Shown in pieces: positions 27,280 to 36,804 of a stretch of 64,000 nt of DNA. Numbering within the stretch: the stretch's first letter is position 1; each line of letters opens with the position of its first letter. Made by a program: the position numbers and the translations under genes. The notes below the pieces were generated by a model. The model worked only from the letters and a program-made list of their open reading frames with translations, was not told the origin of the DNA and did not search any database. Source of the stretch: an uncultured Microbacterium sp. (GTDB lineage: Bacteria > Actinomycetota > Actinomycetes > Actinomycetales > Microbacteriaceae); the NCBI RefSeq assembly GCF_945952435.1, contig NZ_CAMFHZ010000008.1, forward strand, positions 62,001-126,000, written 5' to 3'.

Positions 27280-28169
27280 GCGCCGTCTCCGCCCCCTCCG
27301 CCGCGGCACCGCGCCGGACCGTGCCCCGGCCCCGACGGAGCACCGCGCGCATCGCGTCGACCTCGGTGCTCTACGCCCTGCTCATCGCCCTCGCGCTCGT
27401 GTACATCTACCCGTTCCTGATCCAGGTGGCGACCAGCTTCAAGACGGATCCGGATGCCGCGTCGAACCCGCTGGCCCTCGTCCCGCGCACGTTCACGACC
27501 GAGGCGTACACCCAGTTGTTCCTGCGCAGCGATTTCCCCACCTGGTTCACCAACTCCGTCATCGTGACGGTCGTCGTGACCGCCGGGCGCGTGTTCTTCA
27601 ACTCCCTCGCCGGCTACGCGCTCGCCCGCCTGCGCTTCCGCGGGCGCTCGGTCGTCTTCGCGGGCCTCATCGCCGTCATGAGCGTGCCGACGGTGGTGCT
27701 GCTGATCCCGAAGTTCCTGGTCATCAACACGCTCGGGATGTACGACTCCTACGCCGGCATGATCCTGCCGCTTCTGGTCGACGCCGCGGGGGTGTTCATC
27801 ATGAAGGGGTTCTTCGAGTCCATTCCCGCGTCCGTCGAGGAGCAGGCACGGATCGACGGCGCCGGCACCTTCCGCGTCTTCTGGTCCGTCGTGCTGCCGA
27901 TGGCGCGCCCCGCGCTCATCACGATCGTGATCCTCTCGTTCCAGGGTTCCTGGAACGAGCTGGCCCACTTCATCGTGTCGACCCAGTCGCCCGAGCTCAC
28001 GACCCTGACCAAGGGCGTCGCGCAGCTCGCCAACGGGCAGCTCAGCCAGGGACGGCAGTATCCGCTCAAGCTCGCCGCGGCGATCATCATGACGATCCCC
28101 GTCGCCGTGATGTTCTTCGTCTTCCAGAAGCGGATCATGAACTCCAGCGACGGGGCGGTGAAGGAGTGA
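27276..28169 (+). CDS. Sugar ABC transporter permease (MalG type)
   Basis: A 297-residue inner-membrane permease with six helices and an EAA loop (EEQARIDGAGTFRVFWSVVLPMARP). It completes the membrane part of the importer with the preceding MalF-type gene, to which it is translationally coupled through an ATGA overlap. Confidence 0.92.
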   Translation: MSAVSAPSAAAPRRTVPRPRRSTARIASTSVLYALLIALALVYIYPFLIQVATSFKTDPDAASNPLALVPRTFTTEAYTQLFLRSDFPTWFTNSVIVTVVVTAGRVFFNSLAGYALARLRFRGRSVVFAGLIAVMSVPTVVLLIPKFLVINTLGMYDSYAGMILPLLVDAAGVFIMKGFFESIPASVEEQARIDGAGTFRVFWSVVLPMARPALITIVILSFQGSWNELAHFIVSTQSPELTTLTKGVAQLANGQLSQGRQYPLKLAAAIIMTIPVAVMFFVFQKRIMNSSDGAVKE

Positions 28170-28287
28170 CCCGTACGACGGCCTCGCTCCGCCCCCCGCG
28201 GCGGAGCGCCGGTCCGCCTCCCCCGTGACCGAGACCCTCATCCCCCGCGGGGCCGCCCCGCATCCCTGCCCCTCACGAAGGAGCCCC

Positions 28288-30150
28288 ATGTCCGACTCCC
28301 CGCTGCAGCCTCTTCTCGACGATGCCGTCATCGTCCTCCACGCGCCGACCCAGGTGTGGTCGGACGAGACCGGAGACATGGGCACCGCCCCGATCCACGG
28401 CGTGTACCACGGTGACGTGCGCCACGTGCGTGCGCTCTCCGTCTCGGTGGAGGGCACGGCGGTCGAGACGATCGCCTGCTCCTCCCCCGCGCCGCAGCGC
28501 GCCGTGTTCACCGGCGTGCTGCGCGGGGTCGATGACGACCAGCCGGATCCGAAGGTGCGCCTGGATCGGGAACGGACGGTGCGCGCCGGCGGGGTCGAGG
28601 AGCGGATCCGGATCTCCTCGCATCGCGATGTGCCCGTTCCCATCGCGCTGACCGTGACGCTCGCCCCGGACTTCGAGCCTCTGCAGCGCGTCAAGGCGGG
28701 GCTTCCCGACCACGGAGCATGGGCATGGGACGGCGAACGCGCCTCTTCGGATACGGCGTCGTTCGCCCTGACGGCGCCCGGGGCGGTGGTGGCGGTCGAG
28801 GAGGACGCCCTCGCCGTGCGCTGGACGGCCGTGCTGGAGCCGCGTTCCACGGTGGAGTTCTCATTCGCGCTCGCCCTCGAGGATGCGACGCTGGTGGTGC
28901 GCGAGCCCGCCGCGGCCGCGCACGCGACCGTGCCTGCGGTCAGTGACCCGCGCCTGGGCCGCTGGCTGAACCGCGCCGCCGGCGACCTCGCCGCCCTGCG
29001 CCTCGCGCTCCCCGCACACCCGGACGACGCCTTCTACGCCGCGGGCGCGCCGTGGTTCTTCACGCTCTTCGGCCGAGACGCGATCTGGGCCGCACGCCTG
29101 GCGCTGGCCCTCGACCCGACGATCGCGGCCTCGACCCTGCGTGTGCTCGCGCGCCTGCAGGGCACCAGGAACGATCCGGCGACGGCCGAAGCACCGGGCA
29201 AGATCCCGCATGAGTTGCGCAGTGGTACGCTCTCGCTGCCGAACGAAGGCGTGCATCTTCCTCCGCTGTACTACGGCACGGTGGACGCGACGCCGCTCTG
29301 GATCTGCCTGCTCGCCGACGCCCGCGACGCGGGCATGCCCGAGACCGAGGTCCGCGAGCTGCTGCCGAACCTCCGCGCGGCACTGAACTGGATGATCGAC
29401 CACGGCGACGCGAGCGGATCCGGGTTCATCGACTACGTCGACGAGACCGGCCACGGCCTGGCGAACCAGGGCTGGAAGGACTCCGGCGACTCGATCCAGT
29501 GGCGCGACGGCCGGCTCGCCGAGGGGCCGATCGCGCTCAGCGAGGTGCAGGGCTATGCCTACGAGGCGGCCGTGCGCGGCGCGGATCTGCTCGACGCGCT
29601 CGGCGAGGACGGCAGCGAGCCGTTGCGGGTCTGGGCCGCCGATCTGCGCGCCCGGTTCCGCGCCGCCTACTGGGTCGCCACCCCCGAGGGCCGCTACCCC
29701 GCGATCGCGCTCGACGCGCACGGCGCCGCGGTCGACACGCTCACGAGCAACATCGGGCACCTGATCGGCACGGGGCTGCTGGACCCGGACGAGGAGCGCA
29801 CGTGCGTCGCGCTGCTGCTCGGCGACTCGATGTCGAGCGGGTTCGGGATCCGCACGCTGTCGACGGGTGCGAGAGGCTTCTGGCCGCTCAGCTATCACGG
29901 CGGCAGCGTCTGGGCGCACGACACCGCGGTGGCCGTCCACGGCATGCTGCGCGCCGGCTTCGCTCCCGAGGCTGCCGACGTCGCCGGCGAACTCGTCGAT
30001 GCGGCCGAGGGCTTCGACTTCCGGATGCCGGAGCTGCACGCGGGCGACGCCCGGACGTCCGGGAGGTCCCCTGTCCCGTACCCCGCGTCCTGCCGCCCGC
30101 AGGCGTGGTCCGCCGCGGCGGCCGTGATCTGCGCGGAAGCGCTGGGCTGA
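28288..30150 (+). CDS. Glycogen-debranching-type glycoside hydrolase (amylo-alpha-1,6-glucosidase family)
   Basis: A 620-residue protein with an N-terminal debranching-enzyme beta domain (about 1-200) and a C-terminal six-hairpin catalytic domain (about 220-620). Typical stretches are PWFFTLFGRDAIWAARLAL, GKIPHELRSG, LYYGTVDATPLWICLL and RTLSTGARGFWPLSYHGGSVWAHDTA. No signal peptide is present, so it acts in the cytoplasm on the sugar imported by the preceding transporter. The ATG at 28288 is chosen over an upstream in-frame ATG at 28225 because AAGGAG lies just before it. The true glycosidic bond attacked is not shown; several family members act on sucrose-like or plant-derived glycosides. 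Confidence 0.87.
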   Translation: MSDSPLQPLLDDAVIVLHAPTQVWSDETGDMGTAPIHGVYHGDVRHVRALSVSVEGTAVETIACSSPAPQRAVFTGVLRGVDDDQPDPKVRLDRERTVRAGGVEERIRISSHRDVPVPIALTVTLAPDFEPLQRVKAGLPDHGAWAWDGERASSDTASFALTAPGAVVAVEEDALAVRWTAVLEPRSTVEFSFALALEDATLVVREPAAAAHATVPAVSDPRLGRWLNRAAGDLAALRLALPAHPDDAFYAAGAPWFFTLFGRDAIWAARLALALDPTIAASTLRVLARLQGTRNDPATAEAPGKIPHELRSGTLSLPNEGVHLPPLYYGTVDATPLWICLLADARDAGMPETEVRELLPNLRAALNWMIDHGDASGSGFIDYVDETGHGLANQGWKDSGDSIQWRDGRLAEGPIALSEVQGYAYEAAVRGADLLDALGEDGSEPLRVWAADLRARFRAAYWVATPEGRYPAIALDAHGAAVDTLTSNIGHLIGTGLLDPDEERTCVALLLGDSMSSGFGIRTLSTGARGFWPLSYHGGSVWAHDTAVAVHGMLRAGFAPEAADVAGELVDAAEGFDFRMPELHAGDARTSGRSPVPYPASCRPQAWSAAAAVICAEALG

Positions 30151-30161
30151 GCGTCGAGGTC

Positions 30162-30259
30162 GTCGAGCGAGGACGCGCCGCGCGACCGAGACGAGACGCG
30201 GTCTCCCGCAGGATCACCGCGTTTCGTCTCGCTCCGGCTCCGCCGCTGCTCGCTCAACG
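30162..30259. repeat. Two facing copies of a dispersed repeat after the debranching gene
   Basis: A degraded reverse copy (30162-30201, GAGCGAGGACGCGCCGCGCG core) faces a forward copy (30219-30259) that starts GCGTTTCGTCTCGCTC and ends CGCTCAACG. Together they make a large imperfect inverted repeat between the convergent debranching and hutI genes and may serve as a terminator for both. Confidence 0.7.
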
Positions 30260-30272
30260 GCCCCGGAAGGCC

Positions 30273-31505
30273 TCAGACGGCGCGCACGCCGTCCTTCCAC
30301 ACGGCCTCGACGAGCGGCACGCCGGGACGGTAGGCCAGGTGCACGCGGCTCGGGCTCTTCAGCAGCACCAGGTCGGCGCGCATCCCCGGAGCGATGCGGC
30401 CGATGTCGTCGCGGCGCAGGGCCGCCGCTCCCCCGGCCGTCGCCGCGTGGATCGCCTCGGCGACCGTCATCCGCATGTCGCGCACGGCGACCGCGATGCA
30501 GAAGGGCATCGACGAGGTGAAGCTCGATCCGGGGTTCGTGTCGCAGGCGATCGCGACCGTCACGCCGGCGTCGATGAGCCGACGGGCATCCGGGTAGGGC
30601 TGGCGGGTGGAGAACTCCACTCCCGGCAGCAGGGTGAGGACGGTGTCGGATCCGGCGAGCGCCGTCACGTCGCCGTCGGTGAGGTAGGTGCCGTGATCGA
30701 TCGAGGCCGCGCCGAGCTCGACGGCGAGCTGCACTCCCTCGCCGGGGCCGAGCTGGCTCGCGTGCACGCGCGGCTCCAGCCCGCGGGAGATCCCCGCCTC
30801 GAGCACGCGGCGCGACTGCTCCACGGTGAACGCGCCCGTTTCGCAGAACACGTCGATCCACTTCACGTGCGGGGCGCAGGCGTCGAGCATCGGCCCCGTC
30901 ACGAGGTCGACGTACTCGTCGCCGCGGTCCGCGTACTCCGCCGGGACGACATGCGCCCCGAGGAAGGTGACCTCGGGGGTGACCTCGGCGGCGAGGCGCA
31001 CCAGACGCTCCTCGGTCGCGACGTCGAGGCCGTAGCCGCTCTTGATCTCGACCGTCGTCGTGCCCTGGGCGAGCATCTCGTCGAGGAAGCAGCGCAGGCG
31101 TCCCCGCAGCTCGTCGTCGGACGCCGCGCGCGTCGCCGCGACCGTGGATCGTATGCCCCCTGCGGCATACTTCTGGCCCTGCATGCGCGCCTCGAACTCG
31201 GCCGCGCGGTCGCCGCCGAAGACGAGGTGGCTGTGGCTGTCCACGAAGCCCGGGATCACCGCCTGCCCCGCCGCGTCCACCACCGCAACAGCTCCATCTA
31301 TTTCTGCCGAACCGAGGGATTCGGCGCTCGAAACCGACGGTTCGGCAGAAATAGACGGAGCCAGGGGGGCGTCCGCCGCAGCGCCGACCCAGACGATCCG
31401 GTCGCCCTCGATGAGCACGGCGGCGTCGTGCAGCGTGCCGCAGAGGTCGTCGCCCGCAGCGACGTTGGTCGTCAACTCGCCGATGTTCGTGATCAGGGTC
31501 CTCAT
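30273..31505 (-). CDS. hutI: Imidazolonepropionase
   Basis: A 410-residue amidohydrolase that opens 4-imidazolone-5-propionate to N-formimino-glutamate, the third step of histidine degradation. Metal-site motifs are [20 protein letters not shown], the [28 protein letters not shown] region and [10 protein letters not shown]. The ATG at 31505 has GGAAG nine bases upstream; a GTG at 31511 is an alternative. An unusual serine-rich insert, [20 protein letters not shown] (about residues 50-69), lies just before the barrel and is encoded by a palindromic repeat. It follows hutU by 222 nt. Confidence 0.95.
   Translation of the reverse strand: MRTLITNIGELTTNVAAGDDLCGTLHDAAVLIEGDRIVWVGAAADAPLAPSISAEPSVSSAESLGSAEIDGAVAVVDAAGQAVIPGFVDSHSHLVFGGDRAAEFEARMQGQKYAAGGIRSTVAATRAASDDELRGRLRCFLDEMLAQGTTTVEIKSGYGLDVATEERLVRLAAEVTPEVTFLGAHVVPAEYADRGDEYVDLVTGPMLDACAPHVKWIDVFCETGAFTVEQSRRVLEAGISRGLEPRVHASQLGPGEGVQLAVELGAASIDHGTYLTDGDVTALAGSDTVLTLLPGVEFSTRQPYPDARRLIDAGVTVAIACDTNPGSSFTSSMPFCIAVAVRDMRMTVAEAIHAATAGGAAALRRDDIGRIAPGMRADLVLLKSPSRVHLAYRPGVPLVEAVWKDGVRAV
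31292..31360. repeat. Palindromic element inside hutI coding sequence
   Basis: Arms of 23 nt at 31292-31314 and 31338-31360 pair with one mismatch; the loop is 23 nt and itself contains a weaker inner stem. The 69 bp equal 23 codons, so the reading frame is kept. The encoded peptide is low complexity (Ser, Ala, Glu). Confidence 0.88.
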
Positions 31506-31564
31506 GTGCACAGTCTTCCGTCTTCCTTGGGGATCGTTGAGGGGGCGCAGGTCTGCGGGAGACC

Positions 31565-31608
31565 GCGTTTCTTCTCGGTCGCGCGGCGCGCGTCCTCGCC
31601 CAACGACC
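31565..31608. repeat. Dispersed repeat, copy upstream of hutI
   Basis: A copy of the family that starts GCGTTTCTTCTCGGTCGCG and ends CTCGCCCAACGACC. It lies in the hutU-hutI spacer in the same orientation as the next copy. Confidence 0.8.
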
Positions 31609-31657
31609 CCGACCTCGCCGCGGGCCGACTCGGGCGCGGGACGGGCCCGTGCTCACC

Positions 31658-31702
31658 GCGTTTCGTCTCGGTCGCGCGGCGCGCGGCCTCGCTCAACGAC
31701 CC
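31658..31702. repeat. Dispersed repeat, copy downstream of hutU
   Basis: The fullest copy in the window. It starts GCGTTTCGTCTCGGTCGCG and ends CCTCGCTCAACGACC, and it differs from the copy at 31565-31608 at only a few positions. It begins 26 nt beyond the hutU stop. Confidence 0.8.
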
Positions 31703-31727
31703 GACCTCACCCCGGGGAAGACCGGGC

Positions 31728-33434
31728 TCAGAGACCCATCGGGACGGTGAGGCCGCGCTCGCGGGCGATGTCCTTCGCGTGGTCGTAGCCAGCGTCGACG
31801 TGCCGCATGACGCCGGTACCCGGGTCGTTGGTGAGCACGCGCTCGAGCTTCTCGGCGGCCAGGGCGGATCCGTCCGCCACGGTCACCTGGCCGGCGTGGA
31901 TGGAGCGGCCGATGCCGACTCCGCCGCCGTGGTGCAGCGACACCCAGCTCGCGCCCGAGGCCGTGTTCAGCAGGGCGTTGAGCAGCGGCCAGTCGGCGAT
32001 CGCGTCGGATCCGTCCTTCATGGCCTCGGTCTCGCGGTACGGGCTGGCGACCGATCCGGAGTCGAGGTGGTCGCGGCCGATCACGATCGGCGCGCTCAGC
32101 TCGCCCGAGGCGACCATCTCGTTGAACTTCAGGCCCGCGAGGTGGCGCTCCTTGTAGCCCAGCCAGCAGATGCGGGCGGGCAGGCCCTCGAAGTGCACCC
32201 TCTCACCGGCCTTCTCCAGCCAGCGGTGCAGCGCGGCGTCCTCGGGGAAGAGCTCCGCGATGGCGCGGTCGGTCTTGTAGATGTCCTCCGGGTCGCCCGA
32301 GAGCGCCGCCCAGCGGAACGGGCCGCGGCCCTCTTCGAACTGCGGGCGGATGTACGCCGGCACGAAACCGGGGAACTCGAACGCGCGGTCGAAACCGCCG
32401 AGCACCGCTTCGGCGCGGATCGAGTTGCCGTAGTCGAAGACCGCGGCGCCCGCGTCCTGGAAGGCCACCATCGCGCGGACCTGCGCGGCCATGGCCTCGC
32501 GGGAGCGGCGGGTGAACTCCTCGGGGTCGCGCTCGGCCTCGGCCTTCCAGTCCTCGACCGAGATCCCGATCGGCAGGTACGCCAGCGGGTCGTGCGCGCT
32601 GGTCTGGTCGGTGACGATGTCGATCGGCACGCCCCGGCGCAGCAGCTCGGGGAAGACCTCGGCCGCGTTGCCGACGATGCCGACGGAGAGCGCCTCGCCG
32701 GCGTCCTTCGCCGCCACCGCACGCTCGATCGCCGCGTCGAGGTCGGTCTCGTAGACGTCGAGGTAGCCGTGGTCGACGCGGCGCGCGAGACGCGACTCGT
32801 CGACGTCGACGATGAGGCAGACGCCGTCGTTCAGGGTGACGGCGAGCGGCTGCGCACCGCCCATGCCGCCGGCGCCGCCGGTGAGCGAGAGGGTGCCCTT
32901 GAGCGAGTCCCTGCCGAGCGAGCGGGCCACCGCGGCGAACGTCTCGTACGTGCCCTGCAGGATGCCCTGGGATCCGATGTAGATCCAGGATCCGGCCGTC
33001 ATCTGGCCGTACATCATCAGGCCCTCGGCCTCGAGCCTGCGGAACTCGGGCCAGGTCGCCCAGTCGCCGACGAGGTTGGAATTGGCGATGAGCACGCGCG
33101 GCGCCCACTCGTGCGTGCGGAACACGCCGACCGGCTTGCCGGACTGCACGAGCAGGGTCTCGTCGGGCTCGAGCTCGTCGAGGGTGCGCACGATCGCGTC
33201 GTAGGCCTCCCAGCTGCGCGCGGCACGACCGGTACCGCCGTAGACCACGAGGTCCTCGGGGTGCTCGGCGACCTCGGGGTCGAGGTTGTTCATGAGCATG
33301 CGCTTGGCGGCCTCGGCGCCCCAGCTCTTCGCGGTGCGCTGGTTGCCGCGGGGGGCGCGGATGGAGCGGGTCGGATCCGACAGCGTCGGGCCGCCCGCCG
33401 GAGAAACCGCAGGAGAAGTGGTGGTGTCAGTCAT
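31728..33434 (-). CDS. hutU: Urocanate hydratase
   Basis: A 568-residue NAD-dependent enzyme that hydrates urocanate to imidazolonepropionate, the second step of histidine degradation. Features include [13 protein letters not shown] near residue 64, the glycine-rich NAD region [17 protein letters not shown] near 183, and the late active-site stretch [22 protein letters not shown]. The ATG at 33434 has AAGGAG seven bases upstream, inside the end of hutH, which it overlaps by 8 nt. The N-terminal 20 residues are a low-complexity Thr/Pro/Ser extension. Confidence 0.97.
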   Translation of the reverse strand: MTDTTTSPAVSPAGGPTLSDPTRSIRAPRGNQRTAKSWGAEAAKRMLMNNLDPEVAEHPEDLVVYGGTGRAARSWEAYDAIVRTLDELEPDETLLVQSGKPVGVFRTHEWAPRVLIANSNLVGDWATWPEFRRLEAEGLMMYGQMTAGSWIYIGSQGILQGTYETFAAVARSLGRDSLKGTLSLTGGAGGMGGAQPLAVTLNDGVCLIVDVDESRLARRVDHGYLDVYETDLDAAIERAVAAKDAGEALSVGIVGNAAEVFPELLRRGVPIDIVTDQTSAHDPLAYLPIGISVEDWKAEAERDPEEFTRRSREAMAAQVRAMVAFQDAGAAVFDYGNSIRAEAVLGGFDRAFEFPGFVPAYIRPQFEEGRGPFRWAALSGDPEDIYKTDRAIAELFPEDAALHRWLEKAGERVHFEGLPARICWLGYKERHLAGLKFNEMVASGELSAPIVIGRDHLDSGSVASPYRETEAMKDGSDAIADWPLLNALLNTASGASWVSLHHGGGVGIGRSIHAGQVTVADGSALAAEKLERVLTNDPGTGVMRHVDAGYDHAKDIARERGLTVPMGL

Positions 33435-34968
33435 TCGCGTGCTCCTTCGCAATCGCAGCGATCCGGCCGGACTGCACGAGCGCAGCGACGGCCTCCATGT
33501 CCGGGCTGAGGAATCGGTCCGGGCCGGGGCCTCCGGCCACGGTGCGGACGAGGTCGCGGACCGCGCCCGTGGCGGGTCCGGCCTCGAGCGGCGCGCGCAG
33601 GTCGAGCGCACGGGCGCCGGTGAGGATCTCGATCGCGAGGACGCGGCCGAGGCCATCGATCGCGCGGCGGAGCTTGCGGGCCGCGGCCCAGCCCATCGAG
33701 ACGTGGTCCTCCTGCATCGCGGAGGACGGGATCGAGTCGACCGAGGCGGGCACGGCGAGCCGCTTGAGCTCCGAGACGATGCCGGCGGCGGCGTACTGGG
33801 CGATCATCAGACCGGAGTCGACGCCGACTTCGTCGGCGAGGAACGGCGGCAGGCCCTGGCTGCGGGCCGGGTCCAGCGCGCGGTCGGTGCGGCGCTCGGC
33901 GACCGAGGCGACGTCGGCGACCGAGATCGCGAGGAAGTCGAGCACGGCGGCGACGGGCGCGCCGTGGAAGTTGCCGTTGGACTCGATGCGGCCGTCGCTC
34001 GTGACGACGGGGTTGTCCACGACGCTCGCGAGCTCGCGCTCGGCAATCGTGGCGGCGTAGGACGCGGTGTCGCGAGCGGCGCCGTGCACCTGCGGCGAGC
34101 AGCGCAGCGAGTAGGCGTCCTGCACCCGGCCGTCCTCCGGGCCCTTGTGGCTGTGCACCATCGGGGAGGATCCGAGGAACGCGCGCAGGTGCGCCGCGGA
34201 GACGGCCTGGCCGAGCTGCGGGCGCAGCGCCATGAGGTCGGCCGCGAAGACCGCGTCGGTGCCGAGCTGCGACTCGATCGACATCGCCGCCGAGATGTCG
34301 GCCGTGAGGAAGAGGTCCTCGAGGTCGTGCAGGGCGAGGACGAGCATGCCGAGCATGCCGTCGGTGCCGTTGATGAGGGCGAGGCCCTCCTTCTCCACGA
34401 GCTGCAGGGGCTCGATGCCGGCCGCGGCCAGCGCGTCGGCGGCGGGGACCTTCTCGCCGGACGCGTCGCGGACGTCCCCCTCGCCCATCGCGGCGAGCGC
34501 GACGTGGGCGAGCGGGGCGAGGTCGCCCGAGCAGCCGAGGGAGCCGTACTCGCGGACGATCGGGGTGATGCCGGCGTTCAGCATCGCGGCGTACGTCTCG
34601 ACGACCTGCGGGCGTACGCCGGTGTGGCCGGAGGCGAGGGTCTGCAGGCGCAGCAGCTGGAGCGCGCGGACGACCTCGGTCTCGACTTCGGCCCCGGTGC
34701 CGGCGGCGTGCGAGCGGATGAGGCTCTGCTGCAGCTGCCGACGACGATCGGGGGCGATGAAGGTGGTGGCGAGCGCGCCGAAGCCGGTCGAGACGCCGTA
34801 GTGCGGATTCGGGTCGGCGGCCATGCCGTCGATGACGCCGCGGGCGGCCGCGACGCGGTCCAGGGCGCCGGCGTCGATCACGATCGGGGCGTGGTGCCGC
34901 GCGACCGCGACGACGTCCTCGGCGCGGAGGGGCGCGGCACCGACGAGCACGGGAGAAGTGTGAGGCAT
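33427..34968 (-). CDS. hutH: Histidine ammonia-lyase
   Basis: A 513-residue enzyme that removes ammonia from histidine to give urocanate, the first step of the pathway. It carries [11 protein letters not shown] near residue 57 and the prosthetic-group segment [14 protein letters not shown]. The MIO cofactor would form from Cys146-Ser147-Gly148 where many homologues have Ala-Ser-Gly. The C-terminal part has [16 protein letters not shown], as in the family. It is the first gene of hutHUI and overlaps hutU by 8 nt. A TGGAAT hexamer 6 nt before the ATG is a possible -10. Confidence 0.97.
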   Translation of the reverse strand: MPHTSPVLVGAAPLRAEDVVAVARHHAPIVIDAGALDRVAAARGVIDGMAADPNPHYGVSTGFGALATTFIAPDRRRQLQQSLIRSHAAGTGAEVETEVVRALQLLRLQTLASGHTGVRPQVVETYAAMLNAGITPIVREYGSLGCSGDLAPLAHVALAAMGEGDVRDASGEKVPAADALAAAGIEPLQLVEKEGLALINGTDGMLGMLVLALHDLEDLFLTADISAAMSIESQLGTDAVFAADLMALRPQLGQAVSAAHLRAFLGSSPMVHSHKGPEDGRVQDAYSLRCSPQVHGAARDTASYAATIAERELASVVDNPVVTSDGRIESNGNFHGAPVAAVLDFLAISVADVASVAERRTDRALDPARSQGLPPFLADEVGVDSGLMIAQYAAAGIVSELKRLAVPASVDSIPSSAMQEDHVSMGWAAARKLRRAIDGLGRVLAIEILTGARALDLRAPLEAGPATGAVRDLVRTVAGGPGPDRFLSPDMEAVAALVQSGRIAAIAKEHAND

Positions 34969-35021
34969 GCTTCGATTCCACACCCTCGATCTCCGCGCGA
35001 ACAGGGCGCGGGACGTCACTC

Positions 35022-35039
35022 TGTCTGAGATCACAGACA
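35022..35039. promoter_or_regulatory. Candidate hut operator (HutR-like palindrome)
   Basis: TGTCTGAGATCACAGACA pairs at eight of nine positions. It lies 54 nt upstream of hutH, between hutH and the divergent regulators. As I recall it, the HutR (IclR-type) motif reported for Corynebacterium is TCTGwwATwCCAGA; 11 of 14 positions agree. An intact IclR gene lies nearby. Confidence 0.6.
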
Positions 35040-35093
35040 CGCGACGGAGGGCCGCATGCTGCCCCGCCGGCCCGGCCGAGGACGCACCCCGCC

Positions 35094-35879
35094 GTGGACG
35101 CCGAGCGCATCGTGCACTCGGCGATCGTCCAGGTCGGAGGCACCGGCGCGGCCGTGCTCGCCGGTTTCACCGAGGGGGATCTCCGCGAGCACGCGATCCC
35201 CGGCCATCAGCATCGTGACCCGCTCGGAGTCCCTCGCGGTGCTCAGCGACGGAGAGCTGCTCGCCTCCGCGTCGGCGATCCTCGTCGTGCTCGACGCCGC
35301 GTCGCGGGAGATCCGACGGCGCCCTCGCGGTGCCGCTCGACGCCGCAGCGGAGACGCCCTGGCAGCAGGTTGCGATGGTGCGCCGGATCCACGAGCGCGG
35401 CTTCCGCGGCGTGGCGATGCCGGGAGCCGGCGCACCCGATCCCGGGGCGCAGCGGCTCGCGGATCGGGTGGGTCCGCTGCCGTTGCAATGCGCGGTACGC
35501 GCTGCGCTCGGCGACGGGCTGGTTCGTCCGCGTCGACAGCCTCGGGCTCGAGCAGCTGCTGCTGGCCTGGATCGGCAACGACACGTTCGTGCCCGCAGCG
35601 GAGTCGCTCCTCGCGCCCTTGCGGGGCGCGAGCGGCGATCTGCTGCGCACGCTGTCGGTCTATCTCGACCAGGAGTCGAGCCTGGTCGCGACCCCCGCGG
35701 CGCTGAATCTGCATCGCAACACGGTCGCGGTGCGGATCCGGCGCGTGCAGGAGCTCCTCGGCGTCGACCTCACGGATCCCGAGACCCGCCTCGCGATGCA
35801 CCTCGCATGCCGCGCCGTGCTGGCCCCCGCCGCGGGCGGCGGCCCGACGCGGGGCGAACATGGCATCCTGGGACCGTGA
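35094..35879 (+). pseudogene. Decayed PucR/CdaR-type regulator
   Basis: PucR-like protein sequence is spread over different frames. PWQQVAMVRRIHERGFRGVAMP (35359-35424), resembling the PucR N-terminal domain, is in one frame. WFVRVDSLGLEQLLLAWIGNDTF and the complete C-terminal helix-turn-helix (LLRTLSVYLDQESS...LNLHRNTVAVRIRRVQELLG) are in another, ending at 35879. The middle GGDEF-like domain, usually more than 100 residues, is missing. The remains therefore show frameshifts and an internal deletion. The stop overlaps the start of the next regulator (GTGA). Sequencing error could explain a frameshift, but not the missing domain. Confidence 0.6.
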
Positions 35880-36703
35880 ACGCCGATCGCACCGGCCAGG
35901 GTGGCGGGACGGACTCGCCGAAGGGTGCCCGCGACGAGCGCCCGCAGGTCCCCGCAGCGGACCAGACCCTGCGGATCCTTCGCTTCCTCGCCCGGCGCGC
36001 GGGTCCGGTCGCCGCGTCGGCCTTGGCCCGAGAGCTCGACATCCCCCGATCGAGCGTCTACCACCTGCTCGCGACGATGGAGCGGTACGGCTTCGTGGTG
36101 CATCTGCCCCAGGAGCGACGCTGGGGCCTGGGCACGAGCGCCTTCGAGCTGGCGGGCGGGTACTCGCGCCAGGAGCCGCTCGCGCGACTCGGCCGGCCGC
36201 TGCTCGCCGCTCTCGCCGACCGGATCGGCGAGAGCGCGCACCTCGCCGTGATGACGGGTCGCGACGTGCTGTACATCGTCGAGGAGCGGGCCGCACGCCG
36301 GCCTGCGCTCGTGACGGACGTCGGCGTGCGGCTCCCCGCCGCTCTGACGGCCACGGGCCGGGCGATGCTCGCCGCCCTCCCTCGCGAGCAGGTCAGGGCT
36401 CTCCACCCCGATGCGGCGTCGTTCGCCGAGCGCACCGGACGCGGGCCCGCCCGGCCGGCCGAGCTGCGCGAGGTGCTCCGCGAGGTGCGCCGGGAGGGTT
36501 TCGCGCGGGAGGACGGCGAGGTCACGGAGGGCTTCCGCTCGATCGGCGTCGCCGTGCGGGACCACGTGGACTGGCCGATCGCCGCGGTCGCGGTGACGTG
36601 GGGGGACCAGGAGGACGTGGACGAGGAGAGGATCGCGGTCGCCGTCGCGGACACCGCACGGCAGCTCGGGCGACGCCTCGGCTACCGCCTCGGGACCCTG
36701 TGA
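35876..36703 (+). CDS. IclR-family regulator, probably of the hut genes
   Basis: A 275-residue regulator. A winged helix-turn-helix occupies residues 28-85 (TLRILRFLARRAGPVAASALARELDIPRSSVYHLL), and the IclR effector domain follows (GESAHLAVMTGRDVLYIVEERA, ALTATGRAMLAALP, GFAREDGEVTEGFRSIGVAV). Starting at GTG 35876 it overlaps the decayed PucR gene; CATCCT 6 nt upstream may serve as its own -10. HutR regulators of histidine degradation in corynebacteria are IclR-type, and the palindrome before hutH resembles their site, so this is the best candidate regulator of hutHUI. Confidence 0.88.
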   Translation: MNADRTGQGGGTDSPKGARDERPQVPAADQTLRILRFLARRAGPVAASALARELDIPRSSVYHLLATMERYGFVVHLPQERRWGLGTSAFELAGGYSRQEPLARLGRPLLAALADRIGESAHLAVMTGRDVLYIVEERAARRPALVTDVGVRLPAALTATGRAMLAALPREQVRALHPDAASFAERTGRGPARPAELREVLREVRREGFAREDGEVTEGFRSIGVAVRDHVDWPIAAVAVTWGDQEDVDEERIAVAVADTARQLGRRLGYRLGTL

Positions 36704-36792
36704 AGTCCGCGGTCCACACATCATCGGAGCGGGGCGAAACGGATGTCGCGAGATCGAGACAGCGCGACGACGGAACCGCGACACCGGATCGC

Positions 36793-36798
36793 TAGCCT
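36793..36798 (+). promoter_or_regulatory. -10 hexamer TAGCCT before the repeat lipoprotein gene
   Basis: TAGCCT lies 6 nt before the ATG at 36805 with no ribosome binding site between, so the message is probably leaderless. Confidence 0.5.
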
Positions 36799-36804
36799 CT
36801 TGTC

